64,000 nucleotides of DNA from Acidipila rosea (GTDB taxonomy: Bacteria; Acidobacteriota; Terriglobia; Terriglobales; Acidobacteriaceae): NCBI RefSeq assembly GCF_004339725.1, contig NZ_SMGK01000001.1:806001-870000 (forward strand), given 5' to 3'. Both the position numbers and the translations under genes were made by a program. This document shows positions 1 to 8,278 of this stretch, in pieces; within the stretch, counting starts at the first letter, position 1; every line of letters starts with the position of its first letter. The notes under the pieces were generated by a model. That model searched no databases, had not been told where the DNA came from, and worked only from the letters and a program-made list of their open reading frames with translations.

Positions 1-1161
1 GCTTACACCAACGCGATGGGACAGTCCTCTCCGGCAGCCAAAGCGTCGGCGATCGAGCAGTTTCTGCAGCAGTACCCGAACAGCGTAGTTAAGCAGCAGA
101 TGCTCGAACAGCTCGTCGCTTCCTACTCCCAGGCGGGCGACAACGCCAAGACGCTCGATGCCGCCAAGCGCCTGCTTCAGGTCGATCCCAACAACCTGCG
201 CGCCCTCACCTTTGTCGTCTATCTCGAAAAGGCTCAGGCGCAAGGCAATCAGCAGCAGTTGGATGATGCAGCAGCCAGGGCACAGCAGGGCTTGACCGCT
301 CAGAAGCCTGCCGGCATGTCGGATGCGGACTTTGAAAAGCTGAAGTCGACCGCAACCCCGATCTTCGAGAGCACCATCGGCGCCGACGATATCGCCAAGA
401 AGGACTATAAGGGCGCGATTGAAGCGTACACGGCCGAGCTCAAGTCTTATAAGGATCCTGCGGAGACAACCAAGGGACCCGGACTTGTCGACACCTATTA
501 TCTGGGCAACGCTTACGTACAGCAGGATCCCAAGGATCTGGTCAACGGCATCTGGTTCCTGACCCGCGCTGCGCAGTATGCACCTCCGGGGCAGTATCAG
601 ACACAGATCGAGCAGGCAGCCGAGTACTGGTACAAGAAGTATCACGGAGGAATGGACGGGTACGACCAGATCAAGCAGCTGGCCCACGACAACCTCTTTC
701 CGCCGGACAGCTACAAGCCGGTTCCGGCGCCTCCGCCGCCGTCACCTCAGGATCTCGCCCACCAGGCAGTTACAAGCACGCCTGATCTGAAGTCGCTCGC
801 GCTGGCCGATAAGGAATTCATCCTTGCCAACGGAACCCCCGAAGATGCAGGCAAGGTCTGGGATGTTCTGAAGGGTGTGACCGCTGAAGTTCCGGGAACA
901 GTCATCTCCGCTACTGCAGACTCCGTACAGCTCGCTGTTTCGGATGATGCGAAGCAGTCCCAGAAGGCAGACTTCACCATCAACATGAAGACTCCTTTGA
1001 AGACTCCTCCTGCTCCGGGAACCCAGGTCACCTACATTGCGACCTTCGACTCCTACACGCAGAACCCGGCGATGATCATCCTCAAGGATGGCGCGCCCAA
1101 GACCGCGGAGCACAAGGCTCCGGTGCATCACCCCACCCACCATCACTCCGCTGCTCGGTAA
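1..1161 (+). CDS. TPR-repeat protein, 5' partial
   Basis: The frame is open from the first base, so the true start lies upstream; an internal Met occurs at base 16. About 386 residues are visible. The first 230 residues are helical and TPR-like, with a repeat around NAKTLDAAKRLLQVDPNN and another around KDYKGAIEAYTAELKSYKD. A proline-rich linker (PAPPPPSPQ) follows near residue 240, then a roughly 110-residue beta-rich C-terminal domain and a His-rich tail. TPR proteins scaffold protein complexes, and in this phylum many are secreted or periplasmic; the N-terminus that would show this is missing. A strong hairpin terminator follows directly. No specific partner can be inferred. Confidence 0.85.
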   Translation, partial: AYTNAMGQSSPAAKASAIEQFLQQYPNSVVKQQMLEQLVASYSQAGDNAKTLDAAKRLLQVDPNNLRALTFVVYLEKAQAQGNQQQLDDAAARAQQGLTAQKPAGMSDADFEKLKSTATPIFESTIGADDIAKKDYKGAIEAYTAELKSYKDPAETTKGPGLVDTYYLGNAYVQQDPKDLVNGIWFLTRAAQYAPPGQYQTQIEQAAEYWYKKYHGGMDGYDQIKQLAHDNLFPPDSYKPVPAPPPPSPQDLAHQAVTSTPDLKSLALADKEFILANGTPEDAGKVWDVLKGVTAEVPGTVISATADSVQLAVSDDAKQSQKADFTINMKTPLKTPPAPGTQVTYIATFDSYTQNPAMIILKDGAPKTAEHKAPVHHPTHHHSAAR

Positions 1162-1180
1162 GCAGAGGGAGGTTGGTTTG

Positions 1181-1213
1181 AGCGGGGCAGCCATCGGCTG
1201 CCCCGCTTTGCTT
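1181..1213 (+). terminator. Rho-independent terminator after the TPR gene
   Basis: A perfect 12-bp stem (AGCGGGGCAGCC / GGCTGCCCCGCT) with a 3-nt loop is followed by TTGCTTTA. It begins 19 bases after the stop codon of the TPR gene and ends before the RBS of the next gene, so it separates the two transcripts. Confidence 0.85.
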
Positions 1214-1243
1214 TATCCTTAGAGACACAAGCCCGGAGGCAGG

Positions 1244-2083
1244 ATGGGTCGTTCAAAATATCTGGCGAGTGTGTTGGCAGGGGTAGTGTGTCTGGCGGGA
1301 GTTGTTGCGTGGGGGCAGATTGCTGCCGGGCCCGAGGATGGCGCCGCCCAATACTATTCACTCCCGGCCGTGCAGGAATCGGGCATGAGCGCGGCCGACG
1401 CCGCCCTGCTCGAGAGCAGAAAAGCCGAGCTGCTCGAGCGCGCTCGCTTCTTCAGCTATGACCTCTCATCGGGGAGCTGGACGGCCAGTGAGGCCTTTTG
1501 CCCCGTTATGCCGGATTACATGATGATGCACTTCGTGCGGCCGGAACCGAATGGCGCCGAGTCGCTCTTCACCGCGCTGGTTCCGCGCCAGCAGGGACGA
1601 GTCGAGATCATCCCCGTCTACTACCGCAGCGCGACGCCCTTTCACTCTGCAGCGCGATCGCGCCACAACTATGCGATCTACAACCGCGTAGTCCCGGCTG
1701 CCGAGCTGCCCACGAACATGAAGCGCAACTGGCTGGCCTACGGAGCTTGCTATGCCGAGATGGTGGGCGGTCCCATGAGCCTGCTGCTCAAGGGCAAATC
1801 TTCGCCGCGCATGATGACCGTGGCGGGTCCGGCGGCCGATGTTTCAGAGACTGGCCGTCTTACCCAGATCAGGTTTGCCGCGCGTACTGCCAGGCAGCAT
1901 TACGACTCCTGGACGCTCGATCTGGACAAGGAAGGCAGGCTGCGAAAGGCGCGTTGTGACAGGCAGGCGGCGTCTCCGCCCTACGTCAACAGCCCGCCTG
2001 CTCCGACCGTCGTGCAAATGCCCGAGCCTCCTGAGCCGAAGGCCGAGGTGATGCACCCGAAGGGGTCCCCGGCAGCGCAGTAA
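1244..2083 (+). CDS. Secreted hypothetical protein with proline-rich tail
   Basis: A 279-residue protein that I cannot assign to a named family. The start is supported by GGAGGCAGG directly before the ATG. Residues 1-25 form a signal peptide (basic SK, hydrophobic core, AWGQ near the cleavage region). The body contains a conserved-looking stretch around FCPVMPDYMMMHFVRPEPNG, and several aromatic/Cys positions (CPVMP, YGACY). The last 40 residues are rich in Pro and charged residues. Probably a periplasmic or cell-surface protein. It stands alone between a terminator and the next membrane-protein gene 81 bases downstream. Confidence 0.75.
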   Translation: MGRSKYLASVLAGVVCLAGVVAWGQIAAGPEDGAAQYYSLPAVQESGMSAADAALLESRKAELLERARFFSYDLSSGSWTASEAFCPVMPDYMMMHFVRPEPNGAESLFTALVPRQQGRVEIIPVYYRSATPFHSAARSRHNYAIYNRVVPAAELPTNMKRNWLAYGACYAEMVGGPMSLLLKGKSSPRMMTVAGPAADVSETGRLTQIRFAARTARQHYDSWTLDLDKEGRLRKARCDRQAASPPYVNSPPAPTVVQMPEPPEPKAEVMHPKGSPAAQ

Positions 2084-2164
2084 AACCGCCCTTTCCGCAA
2101 ATCGTTGTGGATGTGCGCAGTCGAGTGGCGTATCCTCTTCCAAATCGGAAGGGAAGGGTCGCAA

Positions 2165-2776
2165 ATGCCCTCAGGAACCATGCTGGTTGAGATTCTGGCT
2201 TCGCTGCTCGCGGTAGTCTTTCTGGCCGGGGGTGTGTATCTGATCCTGGTGCAGCTCCAGCACAACCGCCAGGAGCAGCAGCATTTCGTCCAGCAGCGTC
2301 AGCAGCTTCAGGCGCGAATCGTCCTCAAGCCTGCCGATGCGCGCCTTGCCTGGGATCTTGCCAACACAACTCTCGAGCAGTACTTCTCGCGCAACCTGCA
2401 GCAGGTGCGGCTGATCTTCATTCTCTCCGTGGTGGTCATGTTCGCCGGACTCGGCATCATTCTCGCCGGAATTGTACTGGCCTACACCCACCCCCAGCAG
2501 CCCACGATGACGACCATTCTTTCTACTTCGGCAGGCGTGCTCACTCAGTTCATCGGGGCGAGCTTCATGGTGGTCTATCGTTCCACCATGGACCAGGCGC
2601 AGGGCTTCAGCCGCATTCTGGCCAGGATCAACACCGTTGGGATGGCCATGGATATAGTGGAAACCATTCCCGCGACGGATCCTCTCTACAGTCAGATCCG
2701 CGCCCAGCTGGCCCGCGAGCTGCTCGGCGACCCGCGCTGGCAGGATGAGACGCCGTTTGCCCCGCAGAGCCACTGA
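2165..2776 (+). CDS. Membrane protein with TRADD-N-associated-type transmembrane domain
   Basis: A 203-residue protein; an in-frame ATG at 2105 would give 20 extra residues, but the ATG at 2165 has a GGAAGGGAAGGG Shine-Dalgarno and leads straight into TM1 (about residues 9-29). A Gln-rich coiled-coil-like segment follows (QQLQHNRQEQQHFVQQRQQ region), then two TM helices at about 93-113 and 120-142. The second pair, with STSAGVLTQFIGASFMVVYRS, closely resembles the two-helix membrane domain first described next to TRADD-N adaptor domains in cyanobacteria and other bacteria. No adaptor or effector gene is adjacent. Family assignment is by eye; role unknown. Confidence 0.6.
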   Translation: MPSGTMLVEILASLLAVVFLAGGVYLILVQLQHNRQEQQHFVQQRQQLQARIVLKPADARLAWDLANTTLEQYFSRNLQQVRLIFILSVVVMFAGLGIILAGIVLAYTHPQQPTMTTILSTSAGVLTQFIGASFMVVYRSTMDQAQGFSRILARINTVGMAMDIVETIPATDPLYSQIRAQLARELLGDPRWQDETPFAPQSH

Positions 2777-2777
2777 T

Positions 2778-2855
2778 TCAGCCCTTCTGTATCTGGCTCC
2801 GAATCGAAAGCAGGAGCAGCATCACGGCAACAAAGACGATCACATAGATCAGCAT
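2778..2855 (-). CDS. Candidate 25-aa single-pass membrane peptide
   Basis: On the minus strand an ATG at 2855 is preceded by GAGGAAC at good spacing and opens a 26-codon frame ending in TGA. The peptide is almost wholly a hydrophobic helix (LIYVIVFVAVMLLLL) with a short polar tail SIRSQIQKG, a typical layout for a small membrane regulator or complex subunit. It lies in the otherwise empty stretch between the convergent 2165 and 3003 genes. Coding is inferred only from the RBS, start and hydrophobicity; no homologue is known to me. Confidence 0.4.
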   Translation of the reverse strand: MLIYVIVFVAVMLLLLSIRSQIQKG

Positions 2856-3002
2856 GAAGGTTCCTCTACACATTGCGGAAGTCGATTGCCCGTCCGCAGG
2901 ATGAGCCATCTTAGCGCCGAACCACAGAAGCGCAACAGGAAAATCCCACAGGCGGGATTACCTTGGAAACTTCGGCGGTCCGCGTAGTGAAGCGCCCAGT
3001 TG

Positions 3003-5036
3003 CTAGTGGGTAAGAAACGGCGGCTGCCATTTCAGAATGGGCAGCAGGCTGGATTCCTGGTCGGTCCACAGACTCACCCGGGGGTTCAGCTCAACCGGCT
3101 GAGCCCTGGCCGCGACTTCAGGCTCGCTCAGAAACCGGGTATTCGTCGTCAGCAGCACCCAGTCGGCCACGAACAGCCCGTGTTTTTCATCTGCCGAGGA
3201 GTGAACCAGGATCGCCTTCATCCCCGCCTGCTGTGCCTCGCGCGCAAGCACCGGAGCCAGGTCAAGATATTGGCTGGAGACATTGAAAGCCAGTATGCCG
3301 TCCGGCTTCAGATGCCGCCGGTAGAGCCGGATCGCCTCCGCGGTGAGCAGATGCACCGGCACAGCATCGCCTGAGAAGGCATCGAGAACCAGTACGTCAT
3401 ATTGCTGGGGAGTTTCGCGTGCCAGCGAGGCCCGCGCGTCACCGAGGATGACATCCGTCTGTGCAGGTGTTTCTCGCAGATAGGTGAAGAGATTCCGCGC
3501 CAGTCGCAGTACCAGGGGGTCGAGCTCATAGAAGCGGATGACGTCACCCGGCCGCCCATACGCTGCCAGCGTGCCCGTTCCGAGTCCGACCACGCCCACG
3601 CGCTTCGCCTGCCCGGAGCAGCAGAGGCGCATCGCCAGTCCCGCTCCGGAGTTCGCGCCGTAATAGCTGGTGGGCTGCATTCTCAGGCCACCGCCATAGA
3701 ACTGCGCTCCATGCTGGATGGTTCCGTGGTAAAGCGTGCGGACAGTATCTGCATCGGGCGGCCAGTGCGTCTGGGTAACGCGTAGCGTGCCATAGAAGCT
3801 GCGCAGCTGCACGAGCGTATCCTGCCGCCAGGCCCTGGCCTCCTCGACGCCTACCCAGACCAGCGCGCACACGGCGGCAGCACACGCCGCGCGTACCAGC
3901 CAGCCGCTCGGCCAAGTCACGGCGAGCGCCAGCAGCGCGGTCAGCACCAGTCCCCAGATGAGCTCATAGTTCGCGCGAAAGATAACCGGGGCAACAACGC
4001 CCGCAAAGCACGCGCCAAGCGCCGAGCCGGCCGCAATATGCAGGTAAAAGGAGGTGAGCGTGCGTGCATCCGGCCGCAGTCGATAGAGCTCGCCGTGGCA
4101 GAACCAGCACAGCAGAAACAGCAGAACACAGAAGACAGGCACGGCGATCTGCACCGGCAAATGTCGCCGGCTGTCATAGAGCAGGTAGCCCGCCACGCCC
4201 AGAGAAAACATGGTCAGCCGCAGAACCATCCATCGCGGGTAGGCGTTTGGCCCGTAGAAGGCAACCATGTAGCTCAGCAGATAGGCGATGAGGGGCAGCA
4301 CCCACAGCAGGGGTATGGCTGCGACGTTCTGGCTCATGTGGTTAGTGATGGCGCACAGCAGCAGGGAACTGCATGCCGGCAGCAGCAGCCACAGGGCTCT
4401 GAGCCTGAGCGGAACCGCCTTGTGGGCCAGCATTGGCTCGGACGTTTCGGGGTAGTTCCGCAGCGCCCACGCGAGCCCGCCGCAGAGCGCAGCAAAGAAG
4501 AAGAAGGAGGTAGACCAGGCGCGGGTCTGTGACTGCAGCGTCGAATACGGCTCAATTACGGCAGGGTAGGCAGCCAGCGCCAACAGCGAGCCTGCATTCG
4601 AGAGTGCGAAGAGGCGATACGGGGGTTCGCGCCGCAGCATGCGCGAATACCACGCCTGCAGTAGGGGGCTGGTGCTCGCAAGCGCAAAAAACGGCACCCC
4701 TACAATCGCCGATAGCAGCCAAAAAACGGTCAGCTCCGGATACCATGTGGCCGCCGCCGGATTCGGGTGGACGTGCACACCCAGCAGCGCAAGCGCCAGC
4801 CCCAGCAGCACAATGTGAAGGACCGCCTGCTTCTGCGCCTTGAGCCGAGCCAGCCAGTCCGCGTAAGCATACCCGGCCAGCAGGGCCGCCTGGAAGAAAA
4901 CGAGGCATGTCGTCCACACCGCAGCAGAACCGCCCAGCACAGGCAGAAGCTGCCTGGCCGCCATCGGCTCGGCCAGGAAAAGCAGAAAGGCGGCGAGAAA
5001 AACAATCAGGCCATAGAAGGCGGTAAGCAGTGCCAT
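3003..5036 (-). CDS. Fused MFS-like membrane / spermidine-synthase-like protein
   Basis: A 677-residue protein. Residues 1-400 hold about 12 TM helices opening with FLLFLAEPMAARQLLPVLGG, the usual N-terminus of fused MFS/spermidine synthases. The C-terminal third is a Rossmann methyltransferase-fold PABS domain: a glycine-rich loop GLGTGTLAAYG near residue 483, an acidic FYELDPLV strand that binds the aminopropyl donor in true enzymes, and DAFSGDAVP near residue 550 carrying the catalytic-type Asp. Polyamine synthesis is not proven for this fused class, and several members have unknown substrates. Stands alone, 73 bases downstream of the VKOR gene on the same strand, so it could be read through from that operon. 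Confidence 0.8.
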   Translation of the reverse strand: MALLTAFYGLIVFLAAFLLFLAEPMAARQLLPVLGGSAAVWTTCLVFFQAALLAGYAYADWLARLKAQKQAVLHIVLLGLALALLGVHVHPNPAAATWYPELTVFWLLSAIVGVPFFALASTSPLLQAWYSRMLRREPPYRLFALSNAGSLLALAAYPAVIEPYSTLQSQTRAWSTSFFFFAALCGGLAWALRNYPETSEPMLAHKAVPLRLRALWLLLPACSSLLLCAITNHMSQNVAAIPLLWVLPLIAYLLSYMVAFYGPNAYPRWMVLRLTMFSLGVAGYLLYDSRRHLPVQIAVPVFCVLLFLLCWFCHGELYRLRPDARTLTSFYLHIAAGSALGACFAGVVAPVIFRANYELIWGLVLTALLALAVTWPSGWLVRAACAAAVCALVWVGVEEARAWRQDTLVQLRSFYGTLRVTQTHWPPDADTVRTLYHGTIQHGAQFYGGGLRMQPTSYYGANSGAGLAMRLCCSGQAKRVGVVGLGTGTLAAYGRPGDVIRFYELDPLVLRLARNLFTYLRETPAQTDVILGDARASLARETPQQYDVLVLDAFSGDAVPVHLLTAEAIRLYRRHLKPDGILAFNVSSQYLDLAPVLAREAQQAGMKAILVHSSADEKHGLFVADWVLLTTNTRFLSEPEVAARAQPVELNPRVSLWTDQESSLLPILKWQPPFLTH

Positions 5037-5109
5037 GACGGAGACGCAGACAGCCTAGCAGGTTCTGGAGAGAGCATGCATCGGGCTGATGCGCTCCCCG
5101 AGCAGGCCG

Positions 5110-5532
5110 CTACCTCGCGCCGCGCCGCGCAAAGTAGACCATCCCTGCCGTAGCCAGCGCGGTGCCTGTGCACCACGAGCAGAGACGCCGGAACTTGACC
5201 ACCTGTTTGACGCTGTTTGTGCTGGCCATGCTGGCGTCGATGGCCAGCTTCGCTTTGAGGCCAGCGCGCAGCAGGGGACGCTTCTTCCTCGTGCGGGTGG
5301 CAATCAGCAGCGCCATCGTGGTTCCAAAGCTCGCCAGACCCAGCAGCCCGTCGGGGATACCCAAAGGATGCGCGTCCTTGGAGCCGGTTATCTTGTCGGA
5401 ATCAAAGAGCGCGCCCGGTGGGTCAGGCAAATGGCCGAGGACACCGGTCTGATGCAGAGCCACCGGCACCAGGCACGCAAGGGCTGCCCCGCAGCAGGCG
5501 ATGGCGGCGTTGGTGTTGCTCTCGCGCCTCAT
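5110..5532 (-). CDS. VKOR-family membrane protein with incomplete cysteine set
   Basis: A 140-residue protein whose ATG overlaps the SDR stop codon (ATGA), which fixes the start. It has the vitamin K epoxide reductase core: the loop before TM2 with LGIPDGLLGLASFG and the C-terminal redox motif C118-S-W-C121 followed by TGTALATAG. Family members reoxidise DsbA-like proteins at the expense of quinone. The periplasmic loop (FDSDKITGSKDAHPLGIP) lacks the cysteine pair that normally relays electrons; the other cysteines (13, 14, 20) lie in the first helix. Hence either a quinone reductase with a separate relay or a functionally altered homologue. Translationally coupled to the SDR gene. Confidence 0.6.
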   Translation of the reverse strand: MRRESNTNAAIACCGAALACLVPVALHQTGVLGHLPDPPGALFDSDKITGSKDAHPLGIPDGLLGLASFGTTMALLIATRTRKKRPLLRAGLKAKLAIDASMASTNSVKQVVKFRRLCSWCTGTALATAGMVYFARRGAR

Positions 5533-6527
5533 GCCAACTTCCTTATGCCCAGAAAGCCGACAGCCAGCGCGGCGGCTCCCAGCGCGAGCCACTTGCGGTT
5601 GATGTTGGCTTCCACCTGCGGACTCCACGAGCACGAGCGGTCGTCGAAGGGGCCGCGCGCGCTGTGCGTACCCGGCACAAACTCCCACAGGTTGTTGGGG
5701 CGTGTGGCGGAGTCGGGCGTGGAACGCTGCTGCGCCTTGTATCCCGTCTTGCCGAGATAAATGTCGAGCAATCCCGGGATAAATTTCTGTCCCACGATAG
5801 CCTCGACCGTTGGCGTTCCCACCCAGTACTCGCGCCGGGGATAAGCCGCCTCAGCCGCGTGCAGCACAACCTTCGCCGCCACCTCAGGCTCGAAGATCGG
5901 GGGCACCGGCTGCGGTTTGTTGGGCAGGCGGCTCTTGACCCACGTGAACTGCATTGTGTTCATCGCCGGCATCTGCACAACGGTCAGCTTGACGTTGCTT
6001 TTGTCGTGGTGCAGTTCGCAGCGAAGCGAGTCAGTGAATCCGATGATGGCATGCTTCGAGGCGCAATAGGCGGACTGCAGTGGGATGCTCCGCACCGCAA
6101 GCGCCGAGCCGATCTGGATAATTGTTCCACGGTCGCGAGGCTGCATGCGGCGCAGCGCCGACATGGTGCCGTACACATAACCGAGATAGCAGACTTCGGT
6201 GACCCGCTTGTATTCCTCGGCCTTCATCTCCTTGACGGGGGAGAAGACGGAGGTCATCGCGTCGTTGACCCATACATCGATTGGCCCGAAGGTTTCTTCC
6301 AGCTTCGTTGCGGCGTCGTCGATTGCCTGCGCGTCGGTCACGTCCAGGGGCAGCACGAGAGCCTGACCTCCGAGGTGTTCAACCTCCCGCTTCGTGGCTT
6401 CGAGCGCCTCCGGGTTGCGTGCGATGAGTCCAATACGGCAGCCCTTGCTGGCAAAGGCGTGAGCAATAGCTCGCCCCAGGCCGCCGGAAGCTCCGGTGAC
6501 CATCACTACAGAATCTGGTTTTAGCAA
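5529..6527 (-). CDS. SDR-family oxidoreductase
   Basis: A 332-residue short-chain dehydrogenase. The NAD(P)-binding motif TGASGGLG is at residues 11-18, the catalytic Tyr-Lys pair sits in YCASK near residue 154 with a Ser upstream in QIGSALAV, and the usual NNAG is replaced by VNDAM. The protein is about 80 residues longer than a classical SDR; the C-terminal extension contains an Arg/Trp-rich stretch and a final hydrophobic helix (ALGAAALAVGFLGI) that may anchor it to the membrane. Substrate unknown. It lies between an Rrf2 regulator and a VKOR gene on one strand, suggesting a small redox operon. Confidence 0.85.
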   Translation of the reverse strand: MLKPDSVVMVTGASGGLGRAIAHAFASKGCRIGLIARNPEALEATKREVEHLGGQALVLPLDVTDAQAIDDAATKLEETFGPIDVWVNDAMTSVFSPVKEMKAEEYKRVTEVCYLGYVYGTMSALRRMQPRDRGTIIQIGSALAVRSIPLQSAYCASKHAIIGFTDSLRCELHHDKSNVKLTVVQMPAMNTMQFTWVKSRLPNKPQPVPPIFEPEVAAKVVLHAAEAAYPRREYWVGTPTVEAIVGQKFIPGLLDIYLGKTGYKAQQRSTPDSATRPNNLWEFVPGTHSARGPFDDRSCSWSPQVEANINRKWLALGAAALAVGFLGIRKLA

Positions 6528-6578
6528 AATATATCTCCCATCTGTAGGACGGGAAGCGCAGCGAATCGAGATGCCCGG

Positions 6579-7004
6579 CTATTTCGCTTTCCTGGCCATC
6601 CGCTTGGCCAGATCGTTCAGCGTCGTTTCTTCCAGTTCTTTTTCGACCGCGCGCTGCGTGCGGCGAAAAACCTCTTCGAGCGTCCCCGCCAGCTTGTTCC
6701 CGGCCTTGTTTCCGGTGCCCGAAGAAGACAGCGTCGCGGTCAGGAGTGGCTCACTCTCAACGGCGCGATAGATGGCCGCAAGCGTGATCTCCTTGGGAGG
6801 TCGCGCCAGCCGTGAACCGCCGTTCGGCCCTTTGTGGCTCTCGATCAGGCCGGCCTGCCGAAGATGGGAGAAGACTCGCCTTATCACCACCGGGTTTGTC
6901 TTCAGCGCATCGGCGACGTCGTCTGAGGTGGCGAGGGAACCGGGCTCAAGCGCAAGAATCACCAGCGCGTGGATGGCGGTCACGAAACGGGTATTGGCAG
7001 CCAT
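6579..7004 (-). CDS. Rrf2-family transcriptional regulator
   Basis: A 141-residue winged-helix protein with the family pattern: N-terminal AIHALVILAL helix, a helix-turn-helix with TNPVVIRRVFSHLRQAGL, and the wing SHKGPNGGSRLARPP. The Cys residues that hold an iron-sulphur or other cluster in IscR and NsrR are absent; there is no cysteine at all, so it resembles the YwnA/CymR-like members that sense something else or respond by thiol-independent means. It is the first gene of the unit leading to the SDR (51 bases away) and VKOR genes, so those are its likely targets. Confidence 0.85.
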   Translation of the reverse strand: MAANTRFVTAIHALVILALEPGSLATSDDVADALKTNPVVIRRVFSHLRQAGLIESHKGPNGGSRLARPPKEITLAAIYRAVESEPLLTATLSSSGTGNKAGNKLAGTLEEVFRRTQRAVEKELEETTLNDLAKRMARKAK

Positions 7005-7106
7005 AAGTCACGCTACCACAGGACCCACTCCACCCGGCGCAGGAAGTGAGGTCGGAGCCGTGCTAGCATCGAAGATTCGGCACAAGGCCATTCTGGAGCT
7101 TTTGAT

Positions 7107-7904
7107 TTGCATATTCTTTTTGTAGGAGACGTCTTCGGCAGCGCGGGCCGCCGCATTGTCCGCGAGCATCTGCACCATGTCATCGAGCAGCGCAGCGTCG
7201 ATCTCGTGGTCATCAATGCGGAAAACTCCGCCGGCGGGTTCGGCGTGACCCCGGCGATCGCCGAAGAACTCTTCGACCTCGGCGCGCAGGTGCTGACCAC
7301 CGGCAATCACGTCTGGGATAAGCGCGAGATCATCGACTACATGCAGTCTGTTCCGCCAGAGAGCAACGAGCGGCCGCGCCGCATCATCCGGCCGGCCAAC
7401 TACGTTGCCGGAACGCCTGGCCATGGCTTCTACCAGGGAGTGCTGCCCAGCGGGCAGGAGTACGCCATCGTCAACCTGCAGGGCCGCGTTTTCATGGCGT
7501 CCAATGACGATCCCTTCCGCACCATGGACGAGCTGCTGAAAAAGATCACCGCAAAGGTCATCCTGGTCGACTTCCACGCCGAGGCGACTTCAGAAAAGGT
7601 GGCCATGGGCTGGTATCTTGACGGTCGCGTCACCGCCGTCCTCGGCACCCATACTCACATCCCGACCGCCGACGACCGCGTGCTCCCCAACGGAACCGCA
7701 TACCAGACGGACGTAGGCATGAGCGGCCCATATGAGAGCGTCATCGGCGTCGAGCGCGAACACGTGCTGCAGCGTTTTCTCACCGGCATGCCAGCGAAGT
7801 TCGAAGCGGCGAAGGGCGACCCACGGATGGCCGCAACTCTCATCGAATGTGACGGCGCCACCGGACGGGCCATCTCCACCCAGAGAATGCTGCTGGGCGA
7901 GTGA
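7107..7904 (+). CDS. YmdB-type metallophosphoesterase (TIGR00282 family)
   Basis: A 265-residue protein beginning at TTG with a CTGGAGCT ribosome site six bases upstream. Metal-binding motifs of the calcineurin-like YmdB family are all present in order: GDVFGSAGR (residues 7-15), INAENSAGG, TTGNHVWDK, VDFHAEATSEK and GTHTHIPTAD. B. subtilis YmdB is a di-iron cyclic-nucleotide phosphodiesterase affecting motility and biofilm genes; the same reaction is likely but not shown here. Divergent from the Rrf2 unit, with a 102-base shared intergenic region. No other YmdB-linked gene is adjacent. Confidence 0.88.
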   Translation: MHILFVGDVFGSAGRRIVREHLHHVIEQRSVDLVVINAENSAGGFGVTPAIAEELFDLGAQVLTTGNHVWDKREIIDYMQSVPPESNERPRRIIRPANYVAGTPGHGFYQGVLPSGQEYAIVNLQGRVFMASNDDPFRTMDELLKKITAKVILVDFHAEATSEKVAMGWYLDGRVTAVLGTHTHIPTADDRVLPNGTAYQTDVGMSGPYESVIGVEREHVLQRFLTGMPAKFEAAKGDPRMAATLIECDGATGRAISTQRMLLGE

Positions 7905-7959
7905 CCGCGGCCGGCCAAACTTTGGTGCTGCTTTTCCACATTTACCACAATCCCTTGTG

Positions 7960-7989
7960 TTGACCTTTCACGCGAATCCAGCCTAAGGT
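7960..7989 (+). promoter_or_regulatory. Candidate sigma70-type promoter of the nrdAB transcript
   Basis: TTGACC (7960-7965) and TAAGGT (7984-7989) with an 18-base spacer would start transcription just upstream of the cobalamin riboswitch. The -10 box is a weak match. Confidence 0.35.
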
Positions 7990-7999
7990 AGTAATACTT

Positions 8000-8180
8000 C
8001 ACGGTTCCCGGCCTGCGAAGTTCAACTTCGGGGTCGGGGTTAAGAGGGAATCCGGTGGAAAATCCGGAGCTGCCCCGCAGCGGTGAGCAGGAACGAACGC
8101 TCCACTTACAGCACTGGTCCCCTGAGGATTGGGAAGCTGGAGCCAATAGGTAGCCTGCAAGCCCGAAGACCTGCCATGAA
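8000..8180 (+). promoter_or_regulatory. Cobalamin (B12) riboswitch
   Basis: The conserved core is easy to read: AGAGGGAATCCGGTGGAAAA and TCCGGAGCTGCCCCGCAGCGG from 8043, followed by GGTGAGC, and a closing block AAGCCCGAAGACCTGCC at 8159-8175. These match the consensus of AdoCbl-binding riboswitches, including the B12-box equivalent. It sits between a candidate promoter and a hairpin with a T-run, in front of nrdA, so it is expected to shut down nrdAB when cobalamin is plentiful. Exact helix ends are estimates. Confidence 0.92.
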
Positions 8181-8186
8181 GGAACT

Positions 8187-8233
8187 CCACCCGCGCCTCC
8201 GAGGGAGAGGTTGGGCAGTGGCCGATTTTTTTT
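8187..8233 (+). terminator. Riboswitch expression-platform terminator
   Basis: CCAC (8187-8190) pairs with GTGG (8218-8221), with an inner imperfect stem joining CCGCGCCTCC and GAGAGGTTGGG; eight T residues follow at 8226-8233. Placed directly after the cobalamin aptamer and 45 bases before nrdA, it is a plausible ligand-stabilised transcription terminator. The stem has internal mismatches. Confidence 0.6.
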
Positions 8234-8278
8234 GCGGTCATTTCCCGCCCTGCCTGCGAGAGGCCGAAAGGTCGCTCG

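Noticed and set aside
5418..6524. Plus-strand 368-codon frame over the SDR gene
   Set aside because: The SDR frame on the other strand has all catalytic motifs; this one has none.
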